Source: Novosphingobium lindaniclasticum LE124 | GTDB lineage: Bacteria > Pseudomonadota > Alphaproteobacteria > Sphingomonadales > Sphingomonadaceae | NCBI RefSeq assembly: GCF_000445125.1 | Contig: NZ_ATHL01000039.1 | Coordinates: forward strand, 1 to 64,000 | Length of the DNA stretch: 64,000 nucleotides | Direction: 5' to 3' | In this document: positions 45,457 through 55,381 of the stretch, in pieces | Position numbering within the stretch: the first letter of the stretch is position 1 | Layout: each line of letters opens with the position of its first letter | The notes under the pieces: model-generated | What the model was told of the DNA's origin: nothing | The model's database searches: none | What the model saw: only the letters and a program-made list of their open reading frames with translations | Program-made: the position numbers and the translations under genes

Positions 45457-45464
45457 GCATGGGT

Positions 45465-47147
45465 CTAGCGACGACGGCGGAGGAGCGCAACCACGGAAAG
45501 CGCAAGAACCCAGAAAGACAGGGCCAGCGACAGGGGCAGAAGGTTTCCAAATCTTGCGAAAGGTGTGGCTTCATGGGGCGGGGGTATGCGTCCGTCGAGC
45601 CGTCCTGCCTGATGCCAGGGGACATGGGCGCGCACCAGTCCGTCCGCGTCGATCACCGCGCTGATACCCGTCGTTGTCGAACGCATGACCGGCAGTCCCT
45701 CCTCGATCGCGCGCAGCCGCGCCTGCGCGAGGTGCTGCGGCGGTCCCCAGCTTCCGAACCAGCCGTCGTTGGAGGGATTGAAGATATAGTCCGGCCGCAG
45801 GCGTGGATCGACGACCTGCCCGCTGAAAATGATCTCGTAGCAGATCTGGACGCCGGCCTTGCCCCAACGTCCGAAATCGAACGTGCGCGGGCCGGGACCG
45901 GGCCAGAAGTCGAGCGCACCGGGAACAAGCCGCGTGGCTCCCAGCGGTTCGAGCAGCCAGCGCAGCGCCAGGTACTCGCCGTAAGGCACCAGATGGGCCT
46001 TGGAATAGCTGGCGAGCAAGTTGCCGCCGCCGTCGATGGTGGAAACCGAGTTGCGTGCCGCGATGCCGTTGCCTTCCTCCATCACCAGATCGACGGCGCC
46101 GGTCATGAGCAGGCCGTAAGGGCCAATCACGCGGCCGATGCGCTCGCGCGCGAGTACCGGATCGCCGGCATAAGTGTACATGCGATAGAGGAACGGCGGG
46201 TATCCGTCCCGGATGTAGTCGCCAAGGCCGGATTCCGGCCAGAACACCATGCGTCGTTCGCCAGGGGAGCGCGGTAGCGACAGGCGGGCCATCTTGACGA
46301 AGTTGGCTTCGTAGTAGCGGGGATCGTCGATATATTCCTGGCGGATATCCGGCTGGACCAGGGTGTAGCGAACGGCGCCTTCCGCTCGGTCCGCCCACGG
46401 GTCGGGTGTGGTCATCACCACGGCCAGTGCGCCGAACACGGCGATCGGAGGCAGGACAGAGGCCCAGCGCATAGCGCCGTGAGAGGATCGGGAAAGGCGC
46501 CAGAACAGGCCAGGCAGGCAAGCCGTCAGCACGAGCAGGCCGGAGAGCCCGTAAGTGCCGGTCCACGGCGTAACCAGTGCCAGACCTCGGGTTTCGTAGC
46601 CGCCCAGCAGGGCTACGCCCAGCGGGTTCCAGGCAAAGCCGGTGAAGACCCAGGCGCGGAGCCATTCGCTGACGATCCAGGCGGGCGCGAATGCAAGCGC
46701 CAAGAGCAGGAACGTCTCCGGCCTGCTCACCGAGTTCGCGCTGCCCCGGTGGAGCCGGAGCACGAGCCAGCCGCCCAGCGCCGCCAGGCCGGGATAGATG
46801 GCCAGATAGAGCGAAAGCAGGAACACCGCGATCATGCCCAGCCAGGCCGGCATCGATGCCTGATAGGTGAAGGCCGTGGCGATCCAGTTGTTGCCGAGCG
46901 TGAAGTGGCCCAGACCGAAGCACCAGCCGATCAGGAAGGCGCGCCGCCAGCCCGGAGCGCGGATCACGAGTTCCACCAGCAGGGCCACGCCGATCAACGT
47001 CAGGGGCCAGAGCGCCAGGGGCTGGAAGCCGCAGGCCGCGACGATCCCGGCGAGGATCGCAGCAGACCCGGCCGCCAGACGGGGGCGGCGGTCGAGGAAG
47101 TCCAGTGCGGGTTTCAGAAGCCGGGCCTCGTGCCGAAAGGGAACCAT
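45465..47147 (-). CDS. lnt: Apolipoprotein N-acyltransferase
   Basis: 560 residues: about seven N-terminal membrane helices, then a nitrilase-like periplasmic domain. The catalytic triad is visible: Glu305 (WPESGLG), Lys383 ([11 protein letters not shown]) and Cys436 ([10 protein letters not shown]). A final membrane helix ends the protein. Lnt adds the third acyl chain to lipoproteins; the window encodes at least two lipoproteins. Confidence 0.97.
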   Translation of the reverse strand: MVPFRHEARLLKPALDFLDRRPRLAAGSAAILAGIVAACGFQPLALWPLTLIGVALLVELVIRAPGWRRAFLIGWCFGLGHFTLGNNWIATAFTYQASMPAWLGMIAVFLLSLYLAIYPGLAALGGWLVLRLHRGSANSVSRPETFLLLALAFAPAWIVSEWLRAWVFTGFAWNPLGVALLGGYETRGLALVTPWTGTYGLSGLLVLTACLPGLFWRLSRSSHGAMRWASVLPPIAVFGALAVVMTTPDPWADRAEGAVRYTLVQPDIRQEYIDDPRYYEANFVKMARLSLPRSPGERRMVFWPESGLGDYIRDGYPPFLYRMYTYAGDPVLARERIGRVIGPYGLLMTGAVDLVMEEGNGIAARNSVSTIDGGGNLLASYSKAHLVPYGEYLALRWLLEPLGATRLVPGALDFWPGPGPRTFDFGRWGKAGVQICYEIIFSGQVVDPRLRPDYIFNPSNDGWFGSWGPPQHLAQARLRAIEEGLPVMRSTTTGISAVIDADGLVRAHVPWHQAGRLDGRIPPPHEATPFARFGNLLPLSLALSFWVLALSVVALLRRRR

Positions 47148-47234
47148 TAGCCGCCGCTATGTAGGGGCAAGCCGGCGTGAGGCAAGCCAACATCGCGGAT
47201 CGAAGTCAAGCCTGTGATCCTCGCCAATAGCCGA

Positions 47235-47307
47235 CGACCCGCGCCTTGCCTTTCGGCGAGACGCGGGTCGCGGGCTTTTCATGCGCTGGCGCTTTCGAAA
47301 AAGCGCC
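47235..47307 (-). terminator. Tandem hairpins after the DUF4167 gene
   Basis: Two stems lie just past the DUF4167 stop: GGCGCTTT/AAAGCGCC (47288-47295 with 47300-47307) and a 9-bp CGACCCGCG/CGCGGGTCG (47235-47243 with 47262-47270). Neither has a long U run on the minus strand; termination is inferred from position. Confidence 0.5.
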
Positions 47308-47315
47308 CGTCCCTC

Positions 47316-48236
47316 TTATGAGTTGAGGGCTTCCAGCGGGCTTTCGCCACCTTCGTCGGCCGAGGGCGCGGCCTTGCGCGTGCGACGACGGCGAGGCTTC
47401 TCTTCGGTCGCTTCAGCGTCTTCTACGGGCTTGGGCGCTGCCTTGGCCGCGGAAGCCCTGGTGCGCTTGGCCGGAGCGGCCGAAATCGCGGGGGGCAGGG
47501 TGGCGGGATCGAGGTTACCCATCGGCTCGGCTGCTGCCGGCGCCGCTTCGGCGGCCGGAGCTGCTTCGACGGCGGTCTCGCCCTGGTCCTCGTCGCGCTG
47601 ACGACGCGGCTTGCGCTGCTTCAGGCCGCGCGATGCACGATTGTCGCGAACGAAGGGGTTTTCCGCCGGCTCGTAGACCATCGGCTCGCCTTCGGGCTGA
47701 ACCTGGGCCTCGTTGCCGGGATTGGCAGTAGCTTCTTCCTGGATCGATTCGCTGCGCGGTGCGCGGTCCTCGCGGCGAAATTCCTCGCGGCGCGTATCGT
47801 CACGGCGGGGCTGGCGTTCCTGGCGCGGCTCACGATCCTGACGGCCGTAGCTGCGCTCCTGACGCTCGGGCCGTTCCTGCCGTTCAGGGCGTTCCTGACG
47901 CTCCGAAGCGGGCGATTCATAATCGCCGTATTCGTCCGATCCGTAATCGTCGCTGTAGTCCGACGAGCGATCGTCCCGACGCGGCTGACGCGATTCTTCC
48001 TGACGCTGCTTCTGATCGGCAAGGACACGGAAGTAGTGGTCCGCGAACTGAAGGTAATATTCCTCCTGCACGCGGTCACCGTTGAGGTGCGCGTCATGGG
48101 CCAGCTTCTTGTACTTCTCCAGCAGCTGCGGCGCATTGCCGCGTGCCCTGCTGTCGATCCGGTTAATCTGCTGACCGCCCTGCTGGCGATTGTTGCCGCG
48201 GCCGCGCCGACGGTTGTTACCACGATTATTATTCAA
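47316..48236 (-). CDS. DUF4167 domain protein
   Basis: 306 residues. The conserved DUF4167 domain fills the N-terminal 80 residues (basic NNNRGNNRRRGRGNN, then INRIDSRARGNAPQLLEKY and YLQFADHYFRVLADQ). The remainder is low complexity: Arg/Asp/Glu/Gln-rich repeats such as ERPERQERPE, then Ala/Pro-rich and a basic RRRRTRKAA stretch. The family is characteristic of alphaproteobacteria; the basic, disordered nature suggests RNA binding (inference). A hairpin-bearing leader of about 195 nt precedes it. Confidence 0.93.
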   Translation of the reverse strand: MNNNRGNNRRRGRGNNRQQGGQQINRIDSRARGNAPQLLEKYKKLAHDAHLNGDRVQEEYYLQFADHYFRVLADQKQRQEESRQPRRDDRSSDYSDDYGSDEYGDYESPASERQERPERQERPERQERSYGRQDREPRQERQPRRDDTRREEFRREDRAPRSESIQEEATANPGNEAQVQPEGEPMVYEPAENPFVRDNRASRGLKQRKPRRQRDEDQGETAVEAAPAAEAAPAAAEPMGNLDPATLPPAISAAPAKRTRASAAKAAPKPVEDAEATEEKPRRRRTRKAAPSADEGGESPLEALNS

Positions 48237-48387
48237 GGATTATTTCCTCAAAACCCAGGGCATCCGCCTGTTCCCGTCGGGCCGATCTGCCACACGTCAC
48301 ATGATCACGGATCGCCCCCGAGTGCCGTGAACTCCACCGTTGCCGGGTCGTAGCCGTTTCAGGCCGCGACGATCTGCAAGAGTTGGA

Positions 48388-48432
48388 GGCGAACCACCCA
48401 CATGGGAAATTTCATCCATGTGCCGGTTCGCC
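48388..48432 (-). promoter_or_regulatory. Large stem-loop at the 5' end of the DUF4167 transcript
   Basis: GGCGAACC/GGTTCGCC (48388-48395 with 48425-48432) and ACATGG/CCATGT (48400-48405 with 48416-48421) form a two-part stem with a small internal loop and a 10-nt loop. A promoter-like pair TTGGAA-N17-TAAAGA (48465-48437, minus strand) would start the transcript just before the stem. Confidence 0.5.
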
Positions 48433-48473
48433 ATAATCTTTAGGGACTCCGGGGCGGAATTCCAAGTGAAAAC

Positions 48474-49316
48474 TTAAGAGACTGTTGAAAACTCCAGCAC
48501 GCGCGGCCGATAGCCCAGATCGCGGTGCAGGCGGCTGGACAATCCGCAGGATGCGCCGATTGCCGCGACCGCCTCGGCCTGTTCGTGGCCGATCTCCACC
48601 AGCGCAGCCCCGCCCGGAGCCAGTATCGCAGGCAATTGGGGGATCAGCGCGCGATAGTCGTCGAGGCCCAGTTCACCGGAATAGAGCGCGCTCGCAGGCT
48701 CGTAGGCGGCGACCGAGCGCTCGAGCCTTACCGTCGTTTCGACATAAGGCGGATTGGCGAGAATCAAGTCGAACGGCCCGTCCAGCGCCGCAGTCCATCC
48801 CGGGACGTGCCAATCCGCCGGGATCATGCATGCGCGGTTTCCGAGGCCCAGGGCAGCCGCGTTGCCCTGGGCGACGGCCAGCGCGCCGGGAGAACTGTCG
48901 ATGCCGACGCCGCGCGCGTCGGGCAGGTTCGCGAGCACCGCCAGCAGCAGAGCGCCGGAGCCGGTGCCGCAGTCGAGCACCTTGCGCGCAGCGGGGCGGG
49001 CGGCCAGGGCGGCCTCGACCAGAACTTCGGAATCTCCGCGCGGGATCAGCACGTCCGGTCCAACCGCGAGGGGCAGGCCGAAGAATTCCTGGGAGCCGGT
49101 GATATAGGCGACGGGTTCGTGCTCCATCCGGCGGTCCACGAGCGCGGCGAAGATCTCGGGCACGGGGTCGCGCATGCGGTTCAGCAGCAGCGACGATCGC
49201 GATGTGGCCAGGGCATGGGCCATGAGAACTTCGGCATCGAGCCGTGCAGTATCGCTGCTCGCGGACAGGCGTTCTGCTGCCTCGCGAAGAGCCTCACCGA
49301 CGGTTTTGTCAGGCAT
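48474..49316 (-). CDS. prmC: Peptide chain release factor N5-glutamine methyltransferase
   Basis: 280 residues. PrmC methylates the glutamine of the GGQ motif in RF1 and RF2. The SAM site [14 protein letters not shown] and the glutamine-binding LANPPYVE motif are intact; the N-terminal helical domain is present. The ATG at 49316 lies inside the end of prfA (8-nt overlap), so enzyme and substrate genes are translationally coupled. Confidence 0.96.
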   Translation of the reverse strand: MPDKTVGEALREAAERLSASSDTARLDAEVLMAHALATSRSSLLLNRMRDPVPEIFAALVDRRMEHEPVAYITGSQEFFGLPLAVGPDVLIPRGDSEVLVEAALAARPAARKVLDCGTGSGALLLAVLANLPDARGVGIDSSPGALAVAQGNAAALGLGNRACMIPADWHVPGWTAALDGPFDLILANPPYVETTVRLERSVAAYEPASALYSGELGLDDYRALIPQLPAILAPGGAALVEIGHEQAEAVAAIGASCGLSSRLHRDLGYRPRVLEFSTVS

Positions 49317-50379
49317 CCATGGCGGCGAGGCGCTTGGCCTCGTCCTCTGCCAGCAACGCATCGACCATTTCGGCGAGGCCCGGACCTTCGAGAATCTCGG
49401 GCAGGCGATGCAGGGTGAGGTTGATCCGGTGGTCGGTCACGCGGCCTTGCGGGAAGTTATAGGTGCGGATGCGCTCCGAACGGTCGCCCGAGCCGACCAT
49501 GGCCTTGCGGGCTTCGGCTTCGGCGCCGTGTGCCTCTTCGCGCATCTTCTCGTACAGACGCGCGCGCAGGACCTGCATGGCCTTGGCCTTGTTCTTGTGC
49601 TGGCTGCGCTCGTCCTGGCAGATCACCACCAGGTTGCTGGGCAAGTGAGTGATACGCACCGCCGAATCGGTCGTATTGACGTGCTGGCCGCCCGCGCCCG
49701 ATGCGCGGAAGATGTCGATCTTGAGATCCTTGTCCTCGATCTGGACATCGACTTCGCTCGGTTCCGGCAGAACGGCCACGGTTGCCGCCGACGTATGGAT
49801 GCGCCCCCCCGATTCAGTGACCGGCACACGCTGCACCCGGTGGACCCCGCTTTCGAACTTGAGCTTGGCGAAGACGCCCGCGCCCGCCACGTTGGCGACC
49901 ACTTCCTTGAAACCGCCGAGGTCGTTGGCATTGACGGAGATCATCTCCACGCGCCAGCCCTGCTCGGCGGCGTAGCGCTCGTACATGCGATAGAGGTCGG
50001 CGGCGAACAGGGCCGCCTCGTCGCCTCCGGTGCCGGCGCGGATTTCCAGCATGGCCGGGCGCACGTCCGCCGCGTCGCGCGGCAGCATGGCGACGGCGAG
50101 CTGGCGTTCCGCCTCGGGCAGTTCGGCCTTGAGGCGGATCACTTCCTCCTCGGCAAGCGCCCGCATGTCGGGATCGGGGTCTTCCAGCGTCTGGAGCGCT
50201 TCCAGTTCGCCGCGCATCGACACGACCTGGGCCGCGACGCGCGCCACCGGCTCCAGCTCCGCATAGTCGCGGCTGGCGGTGACGAAGGCCTCGCCTTCCA
50301 GCGTGCCCGAGGCCAGGCGTGCTTCCAGTTCGGAGAAACGCGCGGCGATCTGCGCCAGACGGGTATCGGAGACGGACAT
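49309..50379 (-). CDS. prfA: Peptide chain release factor 1
   Basis: 356 residues. RF1 terminates translation at UAA and UAG. The codon-recognition PxT motif is PVT in [14 protein letters not shown], and the catalytic GGQ is at 230-232 (SGAGGQHVN). ATG 50379 was chosen because [10 protein letters not shown] is the first methionine after the intergenic repeat; the frame is open upstream through it. prmC follows with an overlap. Confidence 0.97.
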   Translation of the reverse strand: MSVSDTRLAQIAARFSELEARLASGTLEGEAFVTASRDYAELEPVARVAAQVVSMRGELEALQTLEDPDPDMRALAEEEVIRLKAELPEAERQLAVAMLPRDAADVRPAMLEIRAGTGGDEAALFAADLYRMYERYAAEQGWRVEMISVNANDLGGFKEVVANVAGAGVFAKLKFESGVHRVQRVPVTESGGRIHTSAATVAVLPEPSEVDVQIEDKDLKIDIFRASGAGGQHVNTTDSAVRITHLPSNLVVICQDERSQHKNKAKAMQVLRARLYEKMREEAHGAEAEARKAMVGSGDRSERIRTYNFPQGRVTDHRINLTLHRLPEILEGPGLAEMVDALLAEDEAKRLAAMDA

Positions 50380-50384
50380 TACAA

Positions 50385-50495
50385 GCCCCTCCTCTTCAGG
50401 GGAGGGGTTGGGGGGGAGGGCTTTCTCCCCGCGTGGCACCGGACGGACAACCCCCACCCCTCGGTCCCCTCCCCTGAGGGAGCGGGGAAGGGGAG
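50385..50495. repeat. GC-skewed intergenic inverted repeat
   Basis: The left part (CTTCAGGGGAGGGGTTGGGG) and, inverted, the right part (CCCCACCCCTCGGTCCCCTC and CCTGAGGG) are similar, with long G and C runs. It fills the hisS-prfA gap and lies 6 nt before the prfA start. Elements of this look are dispersed in sphingomonad genomes (recollection). Confidence 0.6.
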
Positions 50496-50530
50496 GCCCA
50501 AAGCGCGATGCACCAGGGAAGCAACCAAGA

Positions 50531-51787
50531 TCACGGATGGACCGATTGGAGGACCTGCTCGACCGCGAGGTACTCGGCGGTGGGCTCGGCCGCGCGCAGG
50601 TTCGCGGTGGGGACGCCGTCCTGCACGCCGAACGAGACGAGCACCTTGGCGCCCATCTTCACGGCCTTGTCGAAGCGCTTGCGGGCGCTGCCGGTGGCGA
50701 CCATCTCGGCGTCGAGGCCCTGGAAGCGCAGGGCGGTGACGACCTTCTGCGCATAGTTCAGTGCAGCATCGTCCTCGACCGCGAGAACGACCGTCAGCGG
50801 CGCTTCGGTGAGCGTTCCGGCGTCCGCGACCAGCATCGCCAGACGCTCGATCCCCGCCGCCCAGCCCACGGCCGGAGTGGCGGGGCCGCCGAGGCTTTCC
50901 ATCAGCCCGTCATAGCGGCCGCCGCCCAGGACCGTGCCCTGTGCGCCGAGGCGGGTGGTGACGAATTCGAAGGCGGTGTGCCGGTAGTAATCGAGCCCGC
51001 GCACCAGCGAGGGTGCGCGCTCATAGGCAACCCCGGCGGCATCGAGCCCGGCGGTGACTGCCGCGAAGAAGTCCTGCGCCTCGGCCGAGAGGAAAGCGTC
51101 GATCTTCGGAGCATCGCCGACGAAGACCTTGTCGCGAGGATCCTTGGAATCGAGGATGCGCAGCGGGTTGCGCTCCAGGCGGTCCTGCGAATCCTCGGAC
51201 AGTTCCGCCTTGTGGCCCCGGAAATAGTCGATCAGCGCGGCGCGCCAGGCATCGCGGCTGGCGACATCGCCCAGCGTGTTGAGCTGGAGCGTCACGCCGT
51301 CCGAAATGCCCAGATCCTTCAGGAGGTGGTCGGCCATCACCAGCAGTTCCACGTCGGCCAGCGGCTCGGGCGAGCCGATCAGTTCGGCGTCGATCTGGTG
51401 GAACTGGCGGTAGCGGCCCTTCTGCGGGCGCTCGTAGCGGAACAGCGGGCCGTGCGTCGCCACCTTGAGCGGGGCGAACTGCTTCCAGCCGTCGGTCAGG
51501 TAGGCGCGGGCGAGACCTGCCGTGAATTCGGGACGCAGGGTCAGCGATTCGCCGCCGCGATCCTCGAACGAATACATTTCCTTGGAGACCACATCGGTCG
51601 TCTCGCCGATCGAGCGCGAGAACACTTCGGTCTTCTCGAAGACCGGCATTTCCACACGGCGGAACCGGTAGAGCCTGCGGATGCGCTCGAAGGTCTCGAC
51701 AACATGGGCGAAAGCCTCGGCATCGGTGCCGAAGATGTCTTGGGTTCCGCGAATGGCCTGAGGCGTTTTGCTCGGTGTGGTGCTCAT
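50531..51787 (-). CDS. hisS: Histidine-tRNA ligase
   Basis: 418 residues. Class II aminoacyl-tRNA synthetase core: motif 2 in [15 protein letters not shown] and the histidine-specific loop [16 protein letters not shown] are both present; motif 3 is GGGRYDGL with [11 protein letters not shown]-terminal anticodon-binding domain follows (about 325-418). It charges tRNA-His in the cytoplasm. It precedes prfA by 151 nt on the same strand. Confidence 0.97.
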   Translation of the reverse strand: MSTTPSKTPQAIRGTQDIFGTDAEAFAHVVETFERIRRLYRFRRVEMPVFEKTEVFSRSIGETTDVVSKEMYSFEDRGGESLTLRPEFTAGLARAYLTDGWKQFAPLKVATHGPLFRYERPQKGRYRQFHQIDAELIGSPEPLADVELLVMADHLLKDLGISDGVTLQLNTLGDVASRDAWRAALIDYFRGHKAELSEDSQDRLERNPLRILDSKDPRDKVFVGDAPKIDAFLSAEAQDFFAAVTAGLDAAGVAYERAPSLVRGLDYYRHTAFEFVTTRLGAQGTVLGGGRYDGLMESLGGPATPAVGWAAGIERLAMLVADAGTLTEAPLTVVLAVEDDAALNYAQKVVTALRFQGLDAEMVATGSARKRFDKAVKMGAKVLVSFGVQDGVPTANLRAAEPTAEYLAVEQVLQSVHP

Positions 51788-51961
51788 GACGCGCGCGCTT
51801 AGCCCGATTGCGGCGGCGGGGAAAGTGGCTGTGGACGGGGCGCCCGGCCCCGAGGGTGAAATTCCGGGGGAGCAGCGGATGGCGCGACAACATGTGGTCC
51901 CTTCGCGCCGGAGCGAATTGGATGGTTGCCAAAACCGGCAACAGCCGCAAAGACTGGCGAC

Positions 51962-53905
51962 ATGAAATATCGTAACGCGGTCGTCACGCTCCTCGCCCTC
52001 CTTTCGGTTTCAACCCCCGCGCTCGCGCAGGATTCCGCGCAGCGGAGCCGCCCCATGGCCCCGGCGCTGCCCGCGCCGCTGCCTGCCGCGCAGGACAAGG
52101 CCTACCCCGGCACCATCGCGCTCGATATCGACGCCAGCGATGTCGTCCACGGAGTCTATCGGGTAACGCAGCAGTTCCCGGTCGCGGCGGGTGCGGACAA
52201 GCTGATCCTCGTCCAGCCTAGCTGGTTGCCGGGCAACCACTCGCCCACCGGCCCGGCCGCGCTGCTCGCGCAGATCCACTTCTTCGCCGATGGCAAGGAG
52301 ATCAGGTGGCAGCGCGACCCCGTGGCGGTGAATGCCTTCCACCTCGACCTTCCGCCCGGGACGCAAGCGGTCACCGCCAAGTTCATCCACACTTCGCCGG
52401 TGCAGGCCAAGGAAGGCCGCGTCACGATGACGCAGGAAATGCTCAACCTCCAGTGGGAGAAGATGAGCCTCTACCCCTCGGGCTACTACACGCGCGGCAT
52501 CACCGTGAAGCCGACGGTGAAGTTCCCGACCGGCTGGACCGTCTACACCGCGCTCGACGGCAAGAGCCAGCAGGGCGACACCGTGACCTGGGCACCGACC
52601 GACTACGAACGTCTGGTCGACGAGCCGATCTTCGCGGGCAAGTATGCGCAGCGCTGGGATCTCGGCCATGACGTCGGCATGGCCGTGGTCGCGGACGAGG
52701 CCAAGCTGCTGGGCATCAAGCCCGAGAACATGAAGACCTATCGCAACCTGGTGTCCGAAGCGCTGCTGACATTCGGCGCGCGGCACTTCGACCATTACGA
52801 CTTCCTGCTGGCGCTGACCGACCGCATGGGCGGCATCGGCCTCGAACACCATCGTTCGAGCGAGAACCAGATGGAGCCCAAGGTCTGGACCGAGTGGGAC
52901 AAGATGGACTGGGATCGCAACGTGATCCCGCACGAATTCGTCCATAGCTGGAACGGCAAGTACCGCCGGCCGGCCGACCTCTGGACGCCGGATTACCAGC
53001 AGCCCATGCAGAACACCCTGCTCTGGGTCTACGAGGGCCAGACCCAGTTCTGGGGCTATATCCTGGCGGCGCGCTCGGGCGTGCAGACCAAGCAGACGAT
53101 CCTCGACACGCTGGCGGGTGCCGTCGCCCGCTATTCGGAGGCGACGCCGGGTCGGGGCTGGCGCTCGGTGGAGGACACCACCTTTGCGCCGGTGCTCAAC
53201 ATGCGCCGTCCGCTGCCTTATACCTCGATCACCCGGACCGAGGATTACTACGTGGAAGGCGCGCTGACCTGGCTCGAAGCGGACCAGATCATCCGCCAGG
53301 GCACCGGCGGCAAAAAGGGCCTCGACGATTTCGCCAAGGCGTTCTTCGGCGTGCGCGACGGCGACTGGGGCGAGCTGACCTACGACTTCGATGAAGTGGT
53401 GAAGACGCTGAACGGCGTCTATGCCTACGATTGGGCGACGTTCCTCAAGACCCGCATCTACGACACCAACCAGCCCGCGCCCACCAGGGGCGTCGAGATG
53501 GCCGGTTACAAGCTGGTCTGGAAGGACACGCAGAACGGCTATGACAAGGGCGTCTCGGATTCGCGCAAGTCGCTCGATCTCACCTATTCGCTGGGCGTGA
53601 CGCTGGACAGCGAAGGCATGGTGACTTCCGCCGTGTTCGACGGTCTGGGCTACAACGCCGGGCTGGTCAGCGGCGTGAAGGTGATGGCGGTGAACGGCAC
53701 GGCCTATAGCGGAGAAGGGATCAAGGACGCGATCACCGCGGCGAAGACCGCGAAGACGCCGATCTCGCTGCTGGTGAAGCGCGGCGATGCCTTCAGCACC
53801 GTGGCGCTCGACTATCACGGCGGCCTGCGCTGGCCCTGGCTGGAAAGCACTACGCCAGGCAAGGTCAACGGCCTCGACCGGTTGCTGGCACCGCGCAGCA
53901 AGTAG
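51962..53905 (+). CDS. Exported M61 family glycyl aminopeptidase-like metallopeptidase
   Basis: 647 residues from ATG 51962, which opens a signal peptide ([15 protein letters not shown], cleavage after ALA). The zinc site is HEFVH (His324, Glu325, His328) in [16 protein letters not shown], with Glu358 in VYEGQTQFW as third ligand. An N-terminal beta domain precedes it and a PDZ-like domain follows (about 555-630: [18 protein letters not shown]). M61 enzymes release N-terminal glycine or alanine. Probably periplasmic. Confidence 0.93.
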   Translation: MKYRNAVVTLLALLSVSTPALAQDSAQRSRPMAPALPAPLPAAQDKAYPGTIALDIDASDVVHGVYRVTQQFPVAAGADKLILVQPSWLPGNHSPTGPAALLAQIHFFADGKEIRWQRDPVAVNAFHLDLPPGTQAVTAKFIHTSPVQAKEGRVTMTQEMLNLQWEKMSLYPSGYYTRGITVKPTVKFPTGWTVYTALDGKSQQGDTVTWAPTDYERLVDEPIFAGKYAQRWDLGHDVGMAVVADEAKLLGIKPENMKTYRNLVSEALLTFGARHFDHYDFLLALTDRMGGIGLEHHRSSENQMEPKVWTEWDKMDWDRNVIPHEFVHSWNGKYRRPADLWTPDYQQPMQNTLLWVYEGQTQFWGYILAARSGVQTKQTILDTLAGAVARYSEATPGRGWRSVEDTTFAPVLNMRRPLPYTSITRTEDYYVEGALTWLEADQIIRQGTGGKKGLDDFAKAFFGVRDGDWGELTYDFDEVVKTLNGVYAYDWATFLKTRIYDTNQPAPTRGVEMAGYKLVWKDTQNGYDKGVSDSRKSLDLTYSLGVTLDSEGMVTSAVFDGLGYNAGLVSGVKVMAVNGTAYSGEGIKDAITAAKTAKTPISLLVKRGDAFSTVALDYHGGLRWPWLESTTPGKVNGLDRLLAPRSK

Positions 53906-53959
53906 GCGCGTCCGCCGGGGCGCATATGCCTCATATCAAGGAAGGGCTCGGATACGGAA

Positions 53960-54085
53960 TTGATCCGTTTTCTGGGCCTTTTCCTTTTCAGCGTGGGTAT
54001 TTCGTCGACCGCAGCGGCGGATGTGTCGCAAACTGGAGACATCTACCCCGAGAAGGCAGTTGCGATGCATAAGTTGCAAGGCTAA
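53960..54085 (+). CDS. Doubtful 41-codon ORF with signal-peptide-like start
   Basis: From TTG 53960 to TAA 54085 the frame reads as a signal-like sequence (IRFLGLFLFSVGISSTAAA) and then a short tail containing DIYPEKAVAMHKLQG. The tail faintly recalls the YPxxAxxxxxxG start of TonB C-terminal domains, so it could be the remnant of a TonB-like gene. The start codon is rare and the ribosome site poorly spaced. It may be chance. Confidence 0.25.
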   Translation: MIRFLGLFLFSVGISSTAAADVSQTGDIYPEKAVAMHKLQG

Positions 54086-54143
54086 GCCCCCCGGTCAAAG
54101 ATGAACAGGCACGACAACTGCGTGCCAGTAATGAAGGACCAAC

Positions 54144-54692
54144 ATGCGCATCGACATGATCCCTGTCGGCAAGAACCCGCCGGAGAGCCTGAACGTCATC
54201 ATCGAGGTGCCCGTCGGTGGCGAGCCCGTGAAGTACGAGTTCGACAAGGACTCCGGCGCGCTGTTCGTCGATCGCATTCTGCACACGCCGATGCGCTACC
54301 CCGCCAACTACGGTTTCGTGCCGCACACGCTTTCGCCGGACGGTGACCCGCTCGACGCGCTGGTCGTTGCCCGCTCGCCCTTCGTGCCCGGCTCGGTCGT
54401 GCGTGTTCGCCCGATCGCGGTGCTGAACCTGGAAGACGAGCACGGCGGCGACGAAAAGCTCGTCTGCGTGCCCGACGACAAGACTTTCCCCTACTATTCC
54501 GACGTTCAGGAACGGGGCGATCTGCCGGGCATCGTGTTCAGCCAGATCGAGCACTTCTTCACCCATTACAAGGACCTCGAAGCCGAGAAATGGGTGCGCG
54601 TCGGCACCTGGGGCGGCGCCGAGGAAGCACGCAAGATCGTTCTCGAGGCGATCGAACGCTACGAGACCGAGGGCAAGAAGGTCGAGGCCTGA
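54144..54692 (+). CDS. ppa: Inorganic pyrophosphatase
   Basis: 182 residues, type I soluble pyrophosphatase. The magnesium-binding signature DGDPLDALV is intact, and KYEFDKDSGALFVDR and HTPMRYPANYGFVP are typical. It hydrolyses pyrophosphate released by biosynthesis, pulling those reactions forward. Monocistronic, with a terminator downstream. Confidence 0.98.
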   Translation: MRIDMIPVGKNPPESLNVIIEVPVGGEPVKYEFDKDSGALFVDRILHTPMRYPANYGFVPHTLSPDGDPLDALVVARSPFVPGSVVRVRPIAVLNLEDEHGGDEKLVCVPDDKTFPYYSDVQERGDLPGIVFSQIEHFFTHYKDLEAEKWVRVGTWGGAEEARKIVLEAIERYETEGKKVEA

Positions 54693-54730
54693 TCCAGCCT
54701 ATAGAGTTCCACCACCCCCCATGTGGAACG

Positions 54731-54763
54731 AAGGGCCGGCGGTGTGAACCGTCGGCCCTTTAT
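54731..54763 (+). terminator. ppa terminator
   Basis: AGGGCCGGCGG/CCGTCGGCCCT (54732-54742 with 54749-54759, one mismatch) followed by TTATG, 39 nt past the ppa stop. Confidence 0.75.
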
Positions 54764-54799
54764 GTGTGGGTTTCGAGGAGAGCAGGGGGACTGCGCAGC

Positions 54800-55381
54800 T
54801 CAGTCGACGACGAGGAAGTAGTTCGCCTGGCTCTGTCCGCCGTTGCGGACCTCGATCATGTAGCGCTGGGTAAATACGGGCACCCAGCGGCAGGCGCGAC
54901 GCGGTGCGTCGGCCAGGCAGACGGGCCGGCGCTCGGCATCGATTACGCGCAGGCTCAGCGGCTCGCCGCCTGCAGTGGACAGAGCGATGCTGGCCTTGCG
55001 GCCGGAGAGGAAGACCTGCTGGAAGGAGTCGATTTTCCCCGCGGCCACCTGGCCCGTCCTGTAACCCGGACCCAGCGGGCTGCCGCGCAGGACGGCCCCT
55101 TCGGCATTCGGAACGAGCGTCCGCCAGGCCGGAACCGGATCGGCGCCGCTCCAGCCCTGCAGGGGCCGGGCACCCGATCGTTCGACGATGCGCAAGGCGT
55201 CGGCCAGCGCCACGCGATCGGAGGAGATCACGGCCTGCTGGGCCGTCACCAGCGCCTCGGCCACGCGTTCGTCGCGCGCCATGGGAAGTCTTGCCGCATC
55301 GCCCGGCGCGACGGGTGCCGACAGCGCCGGAACGGCGGCAAGCAAAGCGGCGCCGCCAAGGATGGACCTGAGCGCATTCAT
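54800..55381 (-). CDS. Exported protein of unknown function coupled to a histidine kinase
   Basis: 193 residues with a signal peptide (MNALRSILGGAALLAAVPAL, cleavage near residue 21). The mature part has a helical first half (ERVAEALVTAQQAVISSDR) and a beta-rich second half ending YMIEVRNGGQSQANYFLVVD, like a small carbohydrate- or ligand-binding beta domain. I do not recognise the family. Its ATG overlaps the kinase stop (ATGA), so it is the third gene of a two-component operon and could modulate the sensor in the periplasm (inference). Confidence 0.75.
   Translation of the reverse strand: MNALRSILGGAALLAAVPALSAPVAPGDAARLPMARDERVAEALVTAQQAVISSDRVALADALRIVERSGARPLQGWSGADPVPAWRTLVPNAEGAVLRGSPLGPGYRTGQVAAGKIDSFQQVFLSGRKASIALSTAGGEPLSLRVIDAERRPVCLADAPRRACRWVPVFTQRYMIEVRNGGQSQANYFLVVD

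Noticed and set aside
45424..45464. A SAM-type riboswitch in front of metK
   Set aside because: The gap is only 41 nt and holds a simple hairpin; none of the SAM-I, SAM-II or SAM/SAH core patterns could be found.
48308..48434. A short frame starting MANRHMDE on the minus strand through the DUF4167 leader hairpin
   Set aside because: Composition turns Arg/Gly-rich after 20 codons and the beginning is dictated by the hairpin; no ribosome site is present.
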